Notes: a model not told the origin generated them from the sequence alone. Positions 8,340-16,684 are shown, counted from the first letter of the stretch. The stretch: 64,000 nucleotides of DNA from Jonesia quinghaiensis DSM 15701 (GCF_000423205.1 NZ_AUHN01000005.1:310001-374000), one strand, 5' to 3'. A program made the numbers and translations.

Positions 8340-9434
8340 TTAGCGCCTTTCGCGCACTGACCCCGCAGCTGCGGGGGCCTCTCGGTCGAAGAGCCACCCT
8401 ACGCGGGGTTCTACCAGTGGTCGCACAACTGCCACAACTGGTCGTGACCCTAGGAGCATCGCAAGCAGAATTGACCCGATGATTACCGTGATGTTCCCGG
8501 TTGTGGTGCCAAGCCAAGCCGGTGGCAGGTCGGTGTAGCGCATCGGCCAGAGCACGATGCCGTGCAGCAGGTAAATGTACAGGGAGCGTTGCCCCATGGT
8601 GGTCAGGTACGTGGTGTTGCGCGGGGTGAGCGCGAGGAGCCCCGCTGTGCCAGCTGCGCCAAGGATCAGCACTCCGATACGGATGGCCATGCCTTGCTCA
8701 CTGGTGAGGTCGAGTTGTTCGTAGGTGTGGCGGCCGAGGAAGAACCCGAGTCGCATGAGGCTTTCGTCGCGTAGGAACATCAGCACAATGGTGAGGGTGG
8801 TGAATCCGGCGATGGCGATGTAGCGGCGGGGTCGGTCGGTGAGCCAGGCGAATGCTTTGGGTGTGAGGATGGTCCCTGCGATGAAAAATGGCAGGAATGA
8901 CAGCACTCTTCCGCTGGAGAATTCGGTGCCGATGTCTTGTGACAGTGGTGCTAAAACTGACACAGCTATTGCGAATGCGAGGGGGAATCGCAGGTGGCGA
9001 AATACGGGGACGAGGAGGCGCCAGAAGAATAGTGCCAGGAGGAACCACAGTGTCCACCGGGGTGTGAATACGTCTAGCGTGAACGTGCCGCCACCGATGA
9101 TGGCATCTAGAACGTTGTGGATGGTTTGGAAGATCAGGTAGGGAACGAGGAGTGAGCCTACTAGCCGGGTGGCGTCTTTGCGTGTTCCTGCGGCGTTTCG
9201 GGCTAAATAACCGGACACCACAATGAACGCAGGCATGTGAAACGAGTAGATTACGTCTGACATGTACAAGGAGATGTGTCCGTCGACTTCGAGGAGTGCG
9301 TGCCCTAGCACCACAAGGGTGATGAGGATCCCCCGCGCGTTATCAAAGTATGGATCACGTGCGGTGGGGCTGGTGCTTGCTGTGGGTGTTGGTGCCCCAC
9401 GCGATGCGGTGTTGGTTGGATCGGTGTGACTCAC
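8340..9434 (-). CDS. Acyltransferase family membrane protein (paralogue 1)
   Basis: 364 residues from the GTG at 9434, which has AGGAG five bases upstream; the frame stays open to 9563 but without such a site. It begins with a polar Thr/Pro-rich stretch, then DPYFDNARGILITLVVLGHALL and SFHMPAFIVVSGYLARN, the hallmark of acyltransferase_3 proteins with about ten membrane helices. A conserved SLYIYLLHGIVLWPMRYT lies near the end. Such enzymes move acetyl or other acyl groups across the membrane to envelope polymers. It is one of three paralogues in this window (with 11666-12715 and 12712-13887). Substrate unknown; O-acetylation of wall polysaccharide is an inference. Confidence 0.88.
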   Translation of the reverse strand: MSHTDPTNTASRGAPTPTASTSPTARDPYFDNARGILITLVVLGHALLEVDGHISLYMSDVIYSFHMPAFIVVSGYLARNAAGTRKDATRLVGSLLVPYLIFQTIHNVLDAIIGGGTFTLDVFTPRWTLWFLLALFFWRLLVPVFRHLRFPLAFAIAVSVLAPLSQDIGTEFSSGRVLSFLPFFIAGTILTPKAFAWLTDRPRRYIAIAGFTTLTIVLMFLRDESLMRLGFFLGRHTYEQLDLTSEQGMAIRIGVLILGAAGTAGLLALTPRNTTYLTTMGQRSLYIYLLHGIVLWPMRYTDLPPAWLGTTTGNITVIIGSILLAMLLGSRPVVAVVRPLVEPRVGWLFDREAPAAAGSVRERR

Positions 9435-9568
9435 GGTTGCTCCTGCATTGTGGGGTATGCAGGCGATCTTAACGAGAGTTTTTCGCCGATGCAGTGCCTC
9501 AGAATGGGGATTTCTGTGCGTTGTGGTGCTTCGGGGTGCGGTAAGGCGGGGCCACCTGCGCACATGCT

Positions 9569-10231
9569 TCAGTGAGAAGTTGGTGACATTCCTGGGTTAT
9601 CAAGGTCTTCTAGTACTTCGAACGGTGATTCGAGTTCTCCACCCCATGCTTCACGGCCTTCACGAATCGCCAAGAAAGCCACAACAAGCGCAGCTATGGA
9701 GTCTGCCCAGGCCCACCCGAACAGCGAATTGGCGAGCAAGCCGATAAACACTGCACCTGACAAGTAGACACACAATATGAGTTGTTTTGCGTCAGCTATG
9801 ACGCTGCGTGACCCAAGTTCGCGCCCGGTGCGGTGTTCCCACCAGGCGAGGGCGGGCATCGTCATCAGGCTTGCGGCGGCGATCCCTAGCCCAAGCGGGC
9901 TGTGTTCTACGTGGAAGCCGGTCGCGACGGATAGTGCGGTGTCAACGATCACGTAAGCGGCGAGGGCGAAGAACGCGATGGCGATGACTCGTGTGGTGGC
10001 GCGTTCCCACCGTTCGGGGTTTTTGCGGGTGAACTGCCAGGCCACGGCAAGTGCGGAAGATACTTCGATGACGGAATCTAGACCAAACCCGATGAGAGCG
10101 GTGGATGACGCGAGTGTGCCAGCCCATAGGGCGATGACCGCTTCGATGATGTTGTAGCTGATGGTGATAGCCACGATGATTCGCACGTTGCGGTGGAGGC
10201 GTTGGCGGCGTTGTGGGGTGAGTGTGTTCAT
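9569..10231 (-). CDS. Cation diffusion facilitator-type metal exporter
   Basis: 220 residues, short for the family, with about six membrane segments. The pattern ALIGFGLDSVIEVSSA in an early helix, SVIADAKQ and then WADSIAALVVAFLAIREG fit CDF-type cation transporters coupled to CmtR/ArsR regulators. It lacks the long cytoplasmic C-terminal domain of CzcD/YiiP. Its ATG overlaps the stop of the regulator gene upstream by 4 bp, so the pair is one transcript. Likely role: export of Cd(II), Pb(II) or Zn(II) from the cytoplasm when the repressor is relieved. Confidence 0.87.
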   Translation of the reverse strand: MNTLTPQRRQRLHRNVRIIVAITISYNIIEAVIALWAGTLASSTALIGFGLDSVIEVSSALAVAWQFTRKNPERWERATTRVIAIAFFALAAYVIVDTALSVATGFHVEHSPLGLGIAAASLMTMPALAWWEHRTGRELGSRSVIADAKQLILCVYLSGAVFIGLLANSLFGWAWADSIAALVVAFLAIREGREAWGGELESPFEVLEDLDNPGMSPTSH

Positions 10232-10584
10232 GATGCGTCCTGGGGTGTGCAGCAGGTGAGTGTGCAGGTGGGGTCGATGCAGGGGGCGTTGCGGTCCACG
10301 TTGAGGGTGACGTTGAGGAGCGCGGTGAGTGCTTGGGTGAGGTGTGGGTCGGCGATGCTGTATTCGGTGGTTCGCCCTTGGTGGGTGGTGGTCACGATGC
10401 CGCAGTCGCGCAGGCAGGTGAGGTGGTTGGAGACGTTGGGGCGGGTGAGGCCGAGTGCGTCTGCGAGTTGGGCGGGGTAGGTGGGCCCGTTGAGCAGGGT
10501 GAGCAGGATGCGTGACCTGGTTGGGTCGGCCATTGCCCGGCCGAGGCGGTTCATGACGTCGAGATGGTCATTATTGTTCAGCAC
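10228..10584 (-). CDS. cmtR: CmtR-like ArsR-family metal-sensing repressor
   Basis: 118 residues, winged-helix ArsR/SmtB fold. The recognition helix region reads LTRPNVSNHLTCLRDCG, placing Cys57 and Cys61 in it, and Cys102 follows in the C-terminal tail. These are the three positions that bind Cd(II)/Pb(II) in Mycobacterium tuberculosis CmtR (known for that protein; here inferred from spacing). Three more Cys (107, 111, 112) extend the tail. The GTG start lies inside an inverted repeat that is the likely operator, and the exporter gene overlaps its end. Autorepression with metal release is the expected mode. Confidence 0.9.
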   Translation of the reverse strand: MLNNNDHLDVMNRLGRAMADPTRSRILLTLLNGPTYPAQLADALGLTRPNVSNHLTCLRDCGIVTTTHQGRTTEYSIADPHLTQALTALLNVTLNVDRNAPCIDPTCTLTCCTPQDAS

Positions 10585-10613
10585 ACGGTGAACTATACAG
10601 TGTGCGGTGAACT
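10581..10613 (-). promoter_or_regulatory. Candidate CmtR operator/promoter
   Basis: GCACAC (10581-10586) and GTGTGC (10600-10605) form an inverted repeat overlapping the cmtR start codon, and CGGTGAACT occurs twice as a direct repeat (10586-10594, 10605-10613). Position and symmetry suit an autorepressor site; the binding itself is inferred. Confidence 0.55.
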
Positions 10614-10620
10614 GTTTACT

Positions 10621-10696
10621 GCCGAGATCCTATATTTCGCGCCGAAATCCTTGCCGACGGCAGGGATCTCATGCCGAGATCTAGGATCTCGGCATG
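10621..10696. repeat. Structured dispersed repeat, copy 5 (diverged)
   Basis: Most divergent copy: the left part reads GCCGAGATCCTATATTTCGC, and the right part has become a perfect hairpin, CATGCCGAGATC (10670-10681), TAG loop, GATCTCGGCATG (10685-10696). It lies between the cmtR promoter and the lipoprotein gene and could act as a terminator-like or insulating structure, although no T-run follows. Confidence 0.8.
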
Positions 10697-10743
10697 AAGG
10701 GGAGGTGCGAAAGTGGCACCACAGGGCCGTTTAAGATTGGGCT

Positions 10744-11589
10744 ATGCGACGCACCTTACCTGCCCAACCATCATCCGCATCTTTCATGACTATCACCGCG
10801 TTGGGTGTTACGGGCATGCTGCTGCTCTCGGGTTGCAGCATCAGCTTCGGTGATCAAGATTCCGCTGAGGACGAGCAACGCACAACGTCGGCGGTGATGT
10901 CTCGTTCTGTGGTGGATGCGTTGTTGCCTGCCGGTCAGGTCCCGACCGGGTCGATTGCGTTTGTTGCGGATGCTGATGACCCTATTTTTGGTGAGGGCGT
11001 TGAGGTGAATGCTGCGGCTGGTGATCAGCAGTTCGATTTCGCCAGCGTGGAGATTCAGAAGGACCCTGCAACCCGTGATGGAGATGCGGTGATGGGGCGG
11101 ATTACTTTCGAGCTCGCGGAAGATTCCCTTCCGGTCGAGTTCACGCATGTGCAGGTTTCTGTGCCCGATGCCCGCCCTGCGTCGATCCTGGTGGGCGAGT
11201 GGCGCATCGGGATGGCTGGTGAGGAAGCGGCCCAGGGGCCGCTTCAGGCGGGTGGTTCGGAAACTATTTCCGTGACTCAGTGCGCCCCTATTTCTCTTGA
11301 TGTGGTGAATAACGGTGAGGAACCGCTTAACGATATTGTGTTGGCGCCGTCTTCCCCGGTGTTGGAGGTCGCCGATACGCAGGTGCCGTCGCGGATTGAA
11401 CCGGGGGAGAGCGCCACGTTGACGATGGGGTTCACGTGTGACGCTGAGGTGGCGGAGTTTTTCACGTTCACCCCGCAGGTCACGTACACCTCGGACGGTT
11501 CAGAGCGCACGTTGTTGACGCGGCCCGTGCTGGTGGAAGTCGCTGACAGTGCCGATGTCTTGTTTGGGAAGTTGCGGAACCAGCAGTAG
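10744..11589 (+). CDS. Putative lipoprotein, family not recognised
   Basis: 281 residues. An N-terminal basic residue pair and hydrophobic segment end in the lipobox LLLSGC, so Cys31 is probably lipidated and the protein is anchored to the outer face of the membrane. The mature part is acidic with beta-rich segments and two lone Cys residues (in SVTQCAP and GFTCDAE) that could form a disulfide. The C-terminal half (DVVNNGEEPLNDIVL, then IEPGESATLTMGF) resembles a CARDB/Ig-like fold. It has its own upstream region after the structured repeat. No function is proposed. Confidence 0.75.
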   Translation: MRRTLPAQPSSASFMTITALGVTGMLLLSGCSISFGDQDSAEDEQRTTSAVMSRSVVDALLPAGQVPTGSIAFVADADDPIFGEGVEVNAAAGDQQFDFASVEIQKDPATRDGDAVMGRITFELAEDSLPVEFTHVQVSVPDARPASILVGEWRIGMAGEEAAQGPLQAGGSETISVTQCAPISLDVVNNGEEPLNDIVLAPSSPVLEVADTQVPSRIEPGESATLTMGFTCDAEVAEFFTFTPQVTYTSDGSERTLLTRPVLVEVADSADVLFGKLRNQQ

Positions 11590-11594
11590 GCTGC

Positions 11595-11648
11595 GCCCGC
11601 CGCCCGCCGCCCGCCGCCCGCCGCCCGCCGCCCGCCGCCCGCCGCCCG
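11595..11648. repeat. Heptanucleotide tract (GCCCGCC)7 plus partial unit
   Basis: Seven perfect GCCCGCC units followed by GCCCG. It lies between the lipoprotein stop (11589) and the stop of the second acyltransferase gene (minus strand, 11666), so it is intergenic in both readings. Seven-base units are frame-altering if they run into a reading frame. Confidence 0.95.
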
Positions 11649-11665
11649 TGGTCTGTTGTGGGGTG

Positions 11666-12715
11666 TTACTCACGCTGCGTGAAGAGCCAACTCAACCGGG
11701 GTTCGATGATTCCTCGGGTGGCCCACACAACGGGCGGTGAGGCGAGGGCGGCCGCGAGGGCAACGCTCCCCAAGACAACAGCACCGTTCCCCGCGAAGGT
11801 GTCTAGCCACGCGGGGGCGAGGTTGGTGTAGCGCAGAGGCCATAGCACCAAGCTGTGTAGCAGGTATATGTACAGGGAGCGTTGCCCCATTGTGTCCAAA
11901 TAGCTGGGGCGTTGGGGTGTGATGAGGAGTATCCCGATTGTTCCGGCTGCCCCAAGGATTAGCACCACGATGCGCGCCGTGGCGCCGTCGAGGAATGTCA
12001 TGTCGAGTGCGTTGTATGAGGCTCGGCTGATAAGTATGGAGTGGTTGAGGTAGTCAGCGCGGACTAGGACCACAGTTACGGCGGCGGTGGCGGCAAGGAG
12101 CCCACAACCAGCTAGCCGATGCCACCGGGTGAGGTTGCGCTGGAACGTGCGGATCGCATCGGGCGTGATCACGGTGCCTGCGATGAAGAATGGCAGGTAT
12201 TGCAGGATTCGCCCGGTGGAGAATTCGGACCCAATGGAGTCGCTGAGCGGGGACAGTACCGCAATAGCGATGGCGAAAACTAGCGGGTAGCGCAGTTGCC
12301 GGAATAGTGGCACGAGTAGCCGCCACGCTACGAGGGCGAGGAGGAACCAGAGCGTCCATCGTGGTGTGAAGAGCTCGAGGGTGGGGGTTGCGCCGCGCAC
12401 CCACACGGCAAGTGCTTCGTGGATGAGTTGAAACACGATGTACGGCACGATTATCCCGGTGATGAGCCGCCGTGATTCCCGGTCGCTTGCGGTGAAGTTG
12501 CGGGCCAGGTACCCGGTGATCACGATGAACGCGGGCATGTGGAACGCGTAGATGATGTCGTCACCGTACCGGGCGAGTAACCCGTCTACTTCGAGCAGTG
12601 CGTGGCCAACAACCACAAGGATGATGAGGAGCCCGCGGGCGTTGTCGAAGAATGGGTCTCGCTGTTTTTCTTGCCCGATGCGCGCTGCCGCGTTGGCACT
12701 GTGTGGTTCTGTCAC
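11666..12715 (-). CDS. Acyltransferase family membrane protein (paralogue 2)
   Basis: 349 residues with the DPFFDNARGLLIILVVVGHALL and AFHMPAFIVITGYLARNF blocks and the late SLYIYLLHSLVLWPLRYT block shared with the other two paralogues; about ten membrane helices. The GTG start overlaps the stop of the upstream paralogue (GTGA), so paralogues 3 and 2 are co-translated. It ends SWLFTQRE without the repeat-rich tail of paralogue 3. Role as for paralogue 1: probable membrane O-acyltransferase acting on an envelope polymer. Confidence 0.88.
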   Translation of the reverse strand: MTEPHSANAAARIGQEKQRDPFFDNARGLLIILVVVGHALLEVDGLLARYGDDIIYAFHMPAFIVITGYLARNFTASDRESRRLITGIIVPYIVFQLIHEALAVWVRGATPTLELFTPRWTLWFLLALVAWRLLVPLFRQLRYPLVFAIAIAVLSPLSDSIGSEFSTGRILQYLPFFIAGTVITPDAIRTFQRNLTRWHRLAGCGLLAATAAVTVVLVRADYLNHSILISRASYNALDMTFLDGATARIVVLILGAAGTIGILLITPQRPSYLDTMGQRSLYIYLLHSLVLWPLRYTNLAPAWLDTFAGNGAVVLGSVALAAALASPPVVWATRGIIEPRLSWLFTQRE

Positions 12716-13887
12716 GTTTCCCTTGATTTTTTGGTGGTTGGCGCAGCGACAGCGCCAGCTCCAGCTCCAGCGTCGGCGCCAGCGTCGGCGCCAGCGTCGG
12801 CGTGATCGAGTGGCACTCCAGCGTCCATGCCAGCGGCGCTTTCTGGTGCGGGCGGTTTAATCATCCACCCCAGCGGTGGTTCAACGAGGATTCTTGTGAC
12901 AAAGCGTACCGGCAGGCTCCCCAGGATCACAGCGAGCAGGGCGCTGGCGCCAATGAGCAGCAGGTTCCCTTGGGTTCCGTTGAAGATTTCAGGTTCCCAT
13001 GACCCATATTTCATGGGGAACAGCACAAGGGGGTGCAGCAGGTAAATGTAGAGGGTGTGCCGCCCCAGCGAGGTCACAAACGTGGTTGTCCGTGGTGTCC
13101 ACGCAAGCACAGTGAGTGTGCCTAGTGCTCCGCACACCAGTACGGCAGCGCGCAGCATGATCCCTTCGCTGGTGCCGTGTTCCATGGCGTCGAAGGAGAA
13201 CCTGGCGTACAGCATTTCCATGGTGAACGCTTCGTGGTCTGCCAGGGCTGTCACGATCACCACCATGAGCACCCCGGTGATGATTCCGCTGAGTCGCCCC
13301 CAGACACTGGTCATGATGGTGAAGAACCGTGCCGGGGTGACAGCCCCTGCGATAAAGAATGGCAGGAACGCTAGTATCCGCCCGGTGGTGAATTCGTTGC
13401 CGATGCTCCCTGACACTGGTGAAAGCACCGCGATAGCCACAGCGAATATCAGTGGGAAACGCAGTTGCCGGAACAACGGCAACATCAGGCGCCACGCCAC
13501 GAGGGCGGGTAGAAACCACATGGTCCATTGCGGATTGAGTAGGTCAGCTTCCCACGGTTTTTCGCGCACCAGGGGAACAAAAACGTCGATGATCCCCTGA
13601 AATATCAGGTAGGGGACGATCATCGTCCCGATGATCGCGGCACACCGCCGCGGGGTAGGGGTGAAATTGCGCGCCACGTAACCGGACACGTAAATGAATG
13701 CTGGCATGTGGAAGGCGTATAAGTACGCGACGGCCCTGTCTGCGAGTTCCCCTTCAACGAGGAGAAGTGCGTGCCCCACTACCACAAGGATGATGAGTAG
13801 CCCCCGCGCATTATCAAAATACGGGTCCCGGGTGGTGCTGATTGTGTTCTGTGCGCGGTCACGGCGGTTGGTGATGGTCCCGTTCAT
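12712..13887 (-). CDS. Acyltransferase family membrane protein (paralogue 3) with repeat tail
   Basis: 391 residues; the ATG has a GGGGG run four bases upstream. Core motifs are DPYFDNARGLLIILVVVGHALL, AFHMPAFIYVSGYVARNF and TLYIYLLHPLVLFPMKY, as in its two paralogues. The C-terminal tail after the last helix contains an Asp-Ala-Gly-Ala repeat encoded by a 12-bp tandem repeat and ends in a basic segment (TTKKSRET). It is first gene of the two-gene unit with paralogue 2. The variable tail is cytoplasmic or periplasmic depending on helix count, which cannot be settled by eye. Confidence 0.88.
   Translation of the reverse strand: MNGTITNRRDRAQNTISTTRDPYFDNARGLLIILVVVGHALLLVEGELADRAVAYLYAFHMPAFIYVSGYVARNFTPTPRRCAAIIGTMIVPYLIFQGIIDVFVPLVREKPWEADLLNPQWTMWFLPALVAWRLMLPLFRQLRFPLIFAVAIAVLSPVSGSIGNEFTTGRILAFLPFFIAGAVTPARFFTIMTSVWGRLSGIITGVLMVVIVTALADHEAFTMEMLYARFSFDAMEHGTSEGIMLRAAVLVCGALGTLTVLAWTPRTTTFVTSLGRHTLYIYLLHPLVLFPMKYGSWEPEIFNGTQGNLLLIGASALLAVILGSLPVRFVTRILVEPPLGWMIKPPAPESAAGMDAGVPLDHADAGADAGADAGAGAGAVAAPTTKKSRET
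12755..12802 (-). repeat. Tandem repeats (CCAGCT)2 and (CCAGCGTCGGCG)3 in the acyltransferase 3' end
   Basis: Two 6-bp units (12755-12766) then three exact 12-bp units (12767-12802), in frame, encoding the DAGADAGADAGAGAGA part of the tail. Unit number changes would not shift the frame. Confidence 0.93.
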
Positions 13888-13992
13888 GCTGCCCCCCAGC
13901 GAGCGGGTGATTTTAGTGGCGTGGGAACAATACCCACGTTCAACACTATAGAGTCCACCACGGGTAAAGTTTTTTAGCGCAGGGAGTGTTTG

Positions 13993-15258
13993 ATGGGTGA
14001 AGGAACAATGAAGGCACGGTGGAGGGCGGCGTTGACGTCAGCTGCCATCGCGGCTGTCATGGCGGTGACCCCCGCGCTCGCAGTGCCGGCAACTGCTGCT
14101 CCACTGCAGGTGACAGCGGGTAATGCGGCAACGTCACTTCCTGCGCTGATGCCTATGGCGTCGCCGACGAAAATTACGTTCCGCACTAACACCAAGACTC
14201 TTCGCATCAATGAGAGTGTGCGGTTGTCGGGGAAGGTCACTACTAAGGGCGGCAAGGGCGTGCGCACTACGGTGCGTTTGCAGTACCGCGCCAAGGGCGG
14301 GAAGTTTTCGACTTTCCGCACAGTGAGCACCTCTAGTTCTGGTGCGTATGTGCAGTATCACCGGCCGACGAAGTCGGGGGATTACCGTGTGGTGGTTTCT
14401 TCGAATACGTCGGTGAAGTCTAAGGCCATTGCTGTGAAGCGTTCTAAGGCCAACAGGTCGATTGTTTCTCGCACTAAGTCGTTGGGGTCGTTGGCGACGG
14501 GTAAGGCAACGTCGGGGACTAAGACGTTGAGCGCGGCAGCACGCAAGAAAGTTGGGCTTTCTGGTGTGAGCCGGGTCCGTTACCGCAATTTCTCTAAGGG
14601 CATGCTCGTTGAGGTGAAGCGCAACGGAACCACAGCAACGTGGTTTGTTCACGGTAAAACGGCGACTGCGTACCGTAAGGCTGGCGGGCCTGGTGGTTCG
14701 TGGGGCATCCCGGTTGTTGATGCTAAGTGTTCTTTGATGGAGAACGGCTGTGTTCAGCGTTTCTCTAAGCGCACCGTGTACACCAATGCCAACAAAAAGG
14801 CTGTGTCGGTGGTGACTGCTAAGGGTAAAACGGGTGAGATCGTTGCGGCGGGTGCTTCACAGGTTGGTTACCGCAAACGGTATTCGAACTCTTCTGTGCA
14901 GTACACCAAGTTCAATAACTGGGCTGGCAGCACTAAACCGTGGTGTGCCATGTATTTGTCGTGGGCTTCATATGCCAGTGGCAACGGTGACACTATCCCC
15001 ATCATCCCTACGTTTGTGACGTTCAAATCGGAGATGGCTAAGCGTTATAAGACAGGTAAGAAGCCGAAGGTTGGTGCTGTTGTCATCCTTAACGGGTCTG
15101 GGTTCCAGACTCACGCGGCCATTGTGACGGGCGTGTCCGGTAAGCGGGTGCGCATCATGGATGGCAATACGGGTTACAGCTCGCCAGGTGGGTACCGGGG
15201 TGTGAGTGAGCGTTGGGTTTCAGCGTCGAGCCTTGGTTACTTCATCTATCTCACGTAA
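13993..15258 (+). CDS. Secreted CHAP-domain protein with Ig-like and LGFP-like regions (1)
   Basis: 421 residues from the ATG at 13993 (GGGAG six bases upstream); ATG 14008 is an alternative. A signal peptide covers about residues 6-37 (ALAVPATAAP). An Ig-like domain at about 58-150 includes RLQYRAKGGKFSTF. An LGFP-like unit at about 226-265 reads YRKAGGPGGSWGIP then VQRFSKRTVY. A C-terminal CHAP domain has candidate catalytic Cys318 (KPWCAMYLSWA), His374 (THAAIV) and Asn392 (DGNTG). CHAP domains are usually peptidoglycan amidases or endopeptidases. The next gene is a paralogue 46 bp downstream, likely in the same operon. Confidence 0.85.
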   Translation: MGEGTMKARWRAALTSAAIAAVMAVTPALAVPATAAPLQVTAGNAATSLPALMPMASPTKITFRTNTKTLRINESVRLSGKVTTKGGKGVRTTVRLQYRAKGGKFSTFRTVSTSSSGAYVQYHRPTKSGDYRVVVSSNTSVKSKAIAVKRSKANRSIVSRTKSLGSLATGKATSGTKTLSAAARKKVGLSGVSRVRYRNFSKGMLVEVKRNGTTATWFVHGKTATAYRKAGGPGGSWGIPVVDAKCSLMENGCVQRFSKRTVYTNANKKAVSVVTAKGKTGEIVAAGASQVGYRKRYSNSSVQYTKFNNWAGSTKPWCAMYLSWASYASGNGDTIPIIPTFVTFKSEMAKRYKTGKKPKVGAVVILNGSGFQTHAAIVTGVSGKRVRIMDGNTGYSSPGGYRGVSERWVSASSLGYFIYLT

Positions 15259-15304
15259 AACGAGTCCAGTAGTGGGCTCAGCAGTATCAACACAAGGGGG
15301 AATC

Positions 15305-16633
15305 ATGAAAGCGACTCGTACTTTTCATGCGGCGGCATTGGCTGCTGTGTTGAGTGTGACTGGTGTTGGGGCGGCTGCCCCAGCGTTATCAACTCCTGCT
15401 CCGGTGGCGCCTGCGGGCGCCGCGTTGGCGGGTGTTGCCTCACAAGCATCGACGATGCCTGCCCTGCACCCCATGTCGGCGGTTGCGGCAGTGGGTGGAC
15501 CGTTGGTGATGGCTACCTCGTCAAAGGTGACGATAAAAACCACAACCACGGCGTTGCGGAAGGGCGAGTCGTTCCGGGTTGTTGCGCAGGCTCGCAACGG
15601 TTCGGGTAAAGCCATCGCTAAGGGCACCGTGAAGTTGCAGTTCAAAAAGACTGGCGGCAAGTGGAAAACAGCCGTGTGGGGTAAAACCAGTAACTCGGGG
15701 AAGTATTCGTTGAGTTGGCGCCCCTCCACTGCAGGGCATGTTCGGGTGGCGGTAAAACCTGCTGGATCAAGTAAGTACATTGTGTCGTCTGCAAAGAAGG
15801 TGACGATTTCGTCGGCGTCACGGAACCTGACTCAGCGTGTGAAGATCTTGAAGAACAACATTGGCTCTAAGAAGTCCGGTGTAGTGAGTTTGAGTGCCGC
15901 GCAACGTAAAGCGGTCAAAGTTTCGGGCGTGAAGTCGGTTGCGTACCAACGTTTTGGGTCAGCGATGATTGTGCGGACGTCGACCTCAGCGAAGAGCACC
16001 GCGTTTGTTGTGCGGGGCAAGATTTACAAAAAGTACTGGGCAGCTGGTGGCCCAAAGGGTCGTTACGGTGTCCCTGTGATGGACGCTCAGTGTGGGCTTA
16101 TTGAGAGCGGGTGCGTGCAACGTTTCTCGAAGGGCACCATCTATTCGTCAAGCTACAAGTCAACAGCGACAGGTGTGACAGCGACGGGTCGTGTTGGTGA
16201 AGTTGCCGCGGTGGCCACCTCACAGGTGGGTTTCCGACAGAAGTGGACTAAGACGTCACAGGTGCAAAGCACGAAGTTCAACAAGTGGGCGGGGTATTCC
16301 AGCCACTGGTGTGGTCACTTCGTGGCATGGAGTGCAGCGGCCTCGGGCAACGCCAGTGTTGTCCCAACCCGCAAGAACTTTGACACACAACTCGCTTACC
16401 TGCGTAAAACTATGAAGACTGGTAAGACCCCGAAGGTTGGGGCAATCGCTATCATGGATACGCTGAACGCAAACCGTGCCACTCACATGGGTTTGGTCAC
16501 TGAGGTTAAGGGTGGCAAGATGACCGTTGTTGAGGGCAACGTCATTGGGAATCTTCCTGCCAAAACACGGGGTGTCCTCAAGCGCGTACGCACCTCAGGC
16601 GATATCCTCTACTACATCTACCCAAAGTACTGA
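15305..16633 (+). CDS. Secreted CHAP-domain protein with Ig-like and LGFP-like regions (2)
   Basis: 442 residues from the ATG at 15305 with GGGGGAA just upstream; the open frame further 5' overlaps the previous gene and is rejected. Same architecture as its neighbour: signal peptide to about residue 30, Ala/Pro-rich linker, Ig-like region at about 73-170 (KLQFKKTGGKWKTAV), LGFP-like unit at 243-280 (YWAAGGPKGRYGVPVMD), CHAP domain with Cys336 (SHWCGHFVAW), His394 (THMGLVT) and Asn412 (EGN). The two proteins are diverged tandem paralogues, probably wall hydrolases that act on crosslinked peptides. Confidence 0.85.
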   Translation: MKATRTFHAAALAAVLSVTGVGAAAPALSTPAPVAPAGAALAGVASQASTMPALHPMSAVAAVGGPLVMATSSKVTIKTTTTALRKGESFRVVAQARNGSGKAIAKGTVKLQFKKTGGKWKTAVWGKTSNSGKYSLSWRPSTAGHVRVAVKPAGSSKYIVSSAKKVTISSASRNLTQRVKILKNNIGSKKSGVVSLSAAQRKAVKVSGVKSVAYQRFGSAMIVRTSTSAKSTAFVVRGKIYKKYWAAGGPKGRYGVPVMDAQCGLIESGCVQRFSKGTIYSSSYKSTATGVTATGRVGEVAAVATSQVGFRQKWTKTSQVQSTKFNKWAGYSSHWCGHFVAWSAAASGNASVVPTRKNFDTQLAYLRKTMKTGKTPKVGAIAIMDTLNANRATHMGLVTEVKGGKMTVVEGNVIGNLPAKTRGVLKRVRTSGDILYYIYPKY

Positions 16634-16684
16634 TCCAACACGTTAAGCAAAGTCGCACGTGACACAGAACTATCGAGGAAAAAG

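Noticed and set aside
5350-10696. Possible CRISPR array
   Set aside because: The repeats are scattered over 5 kb, separated by genes, and themselves 71 bp with internal hairpins; there are no regular spacers and no cas genes.
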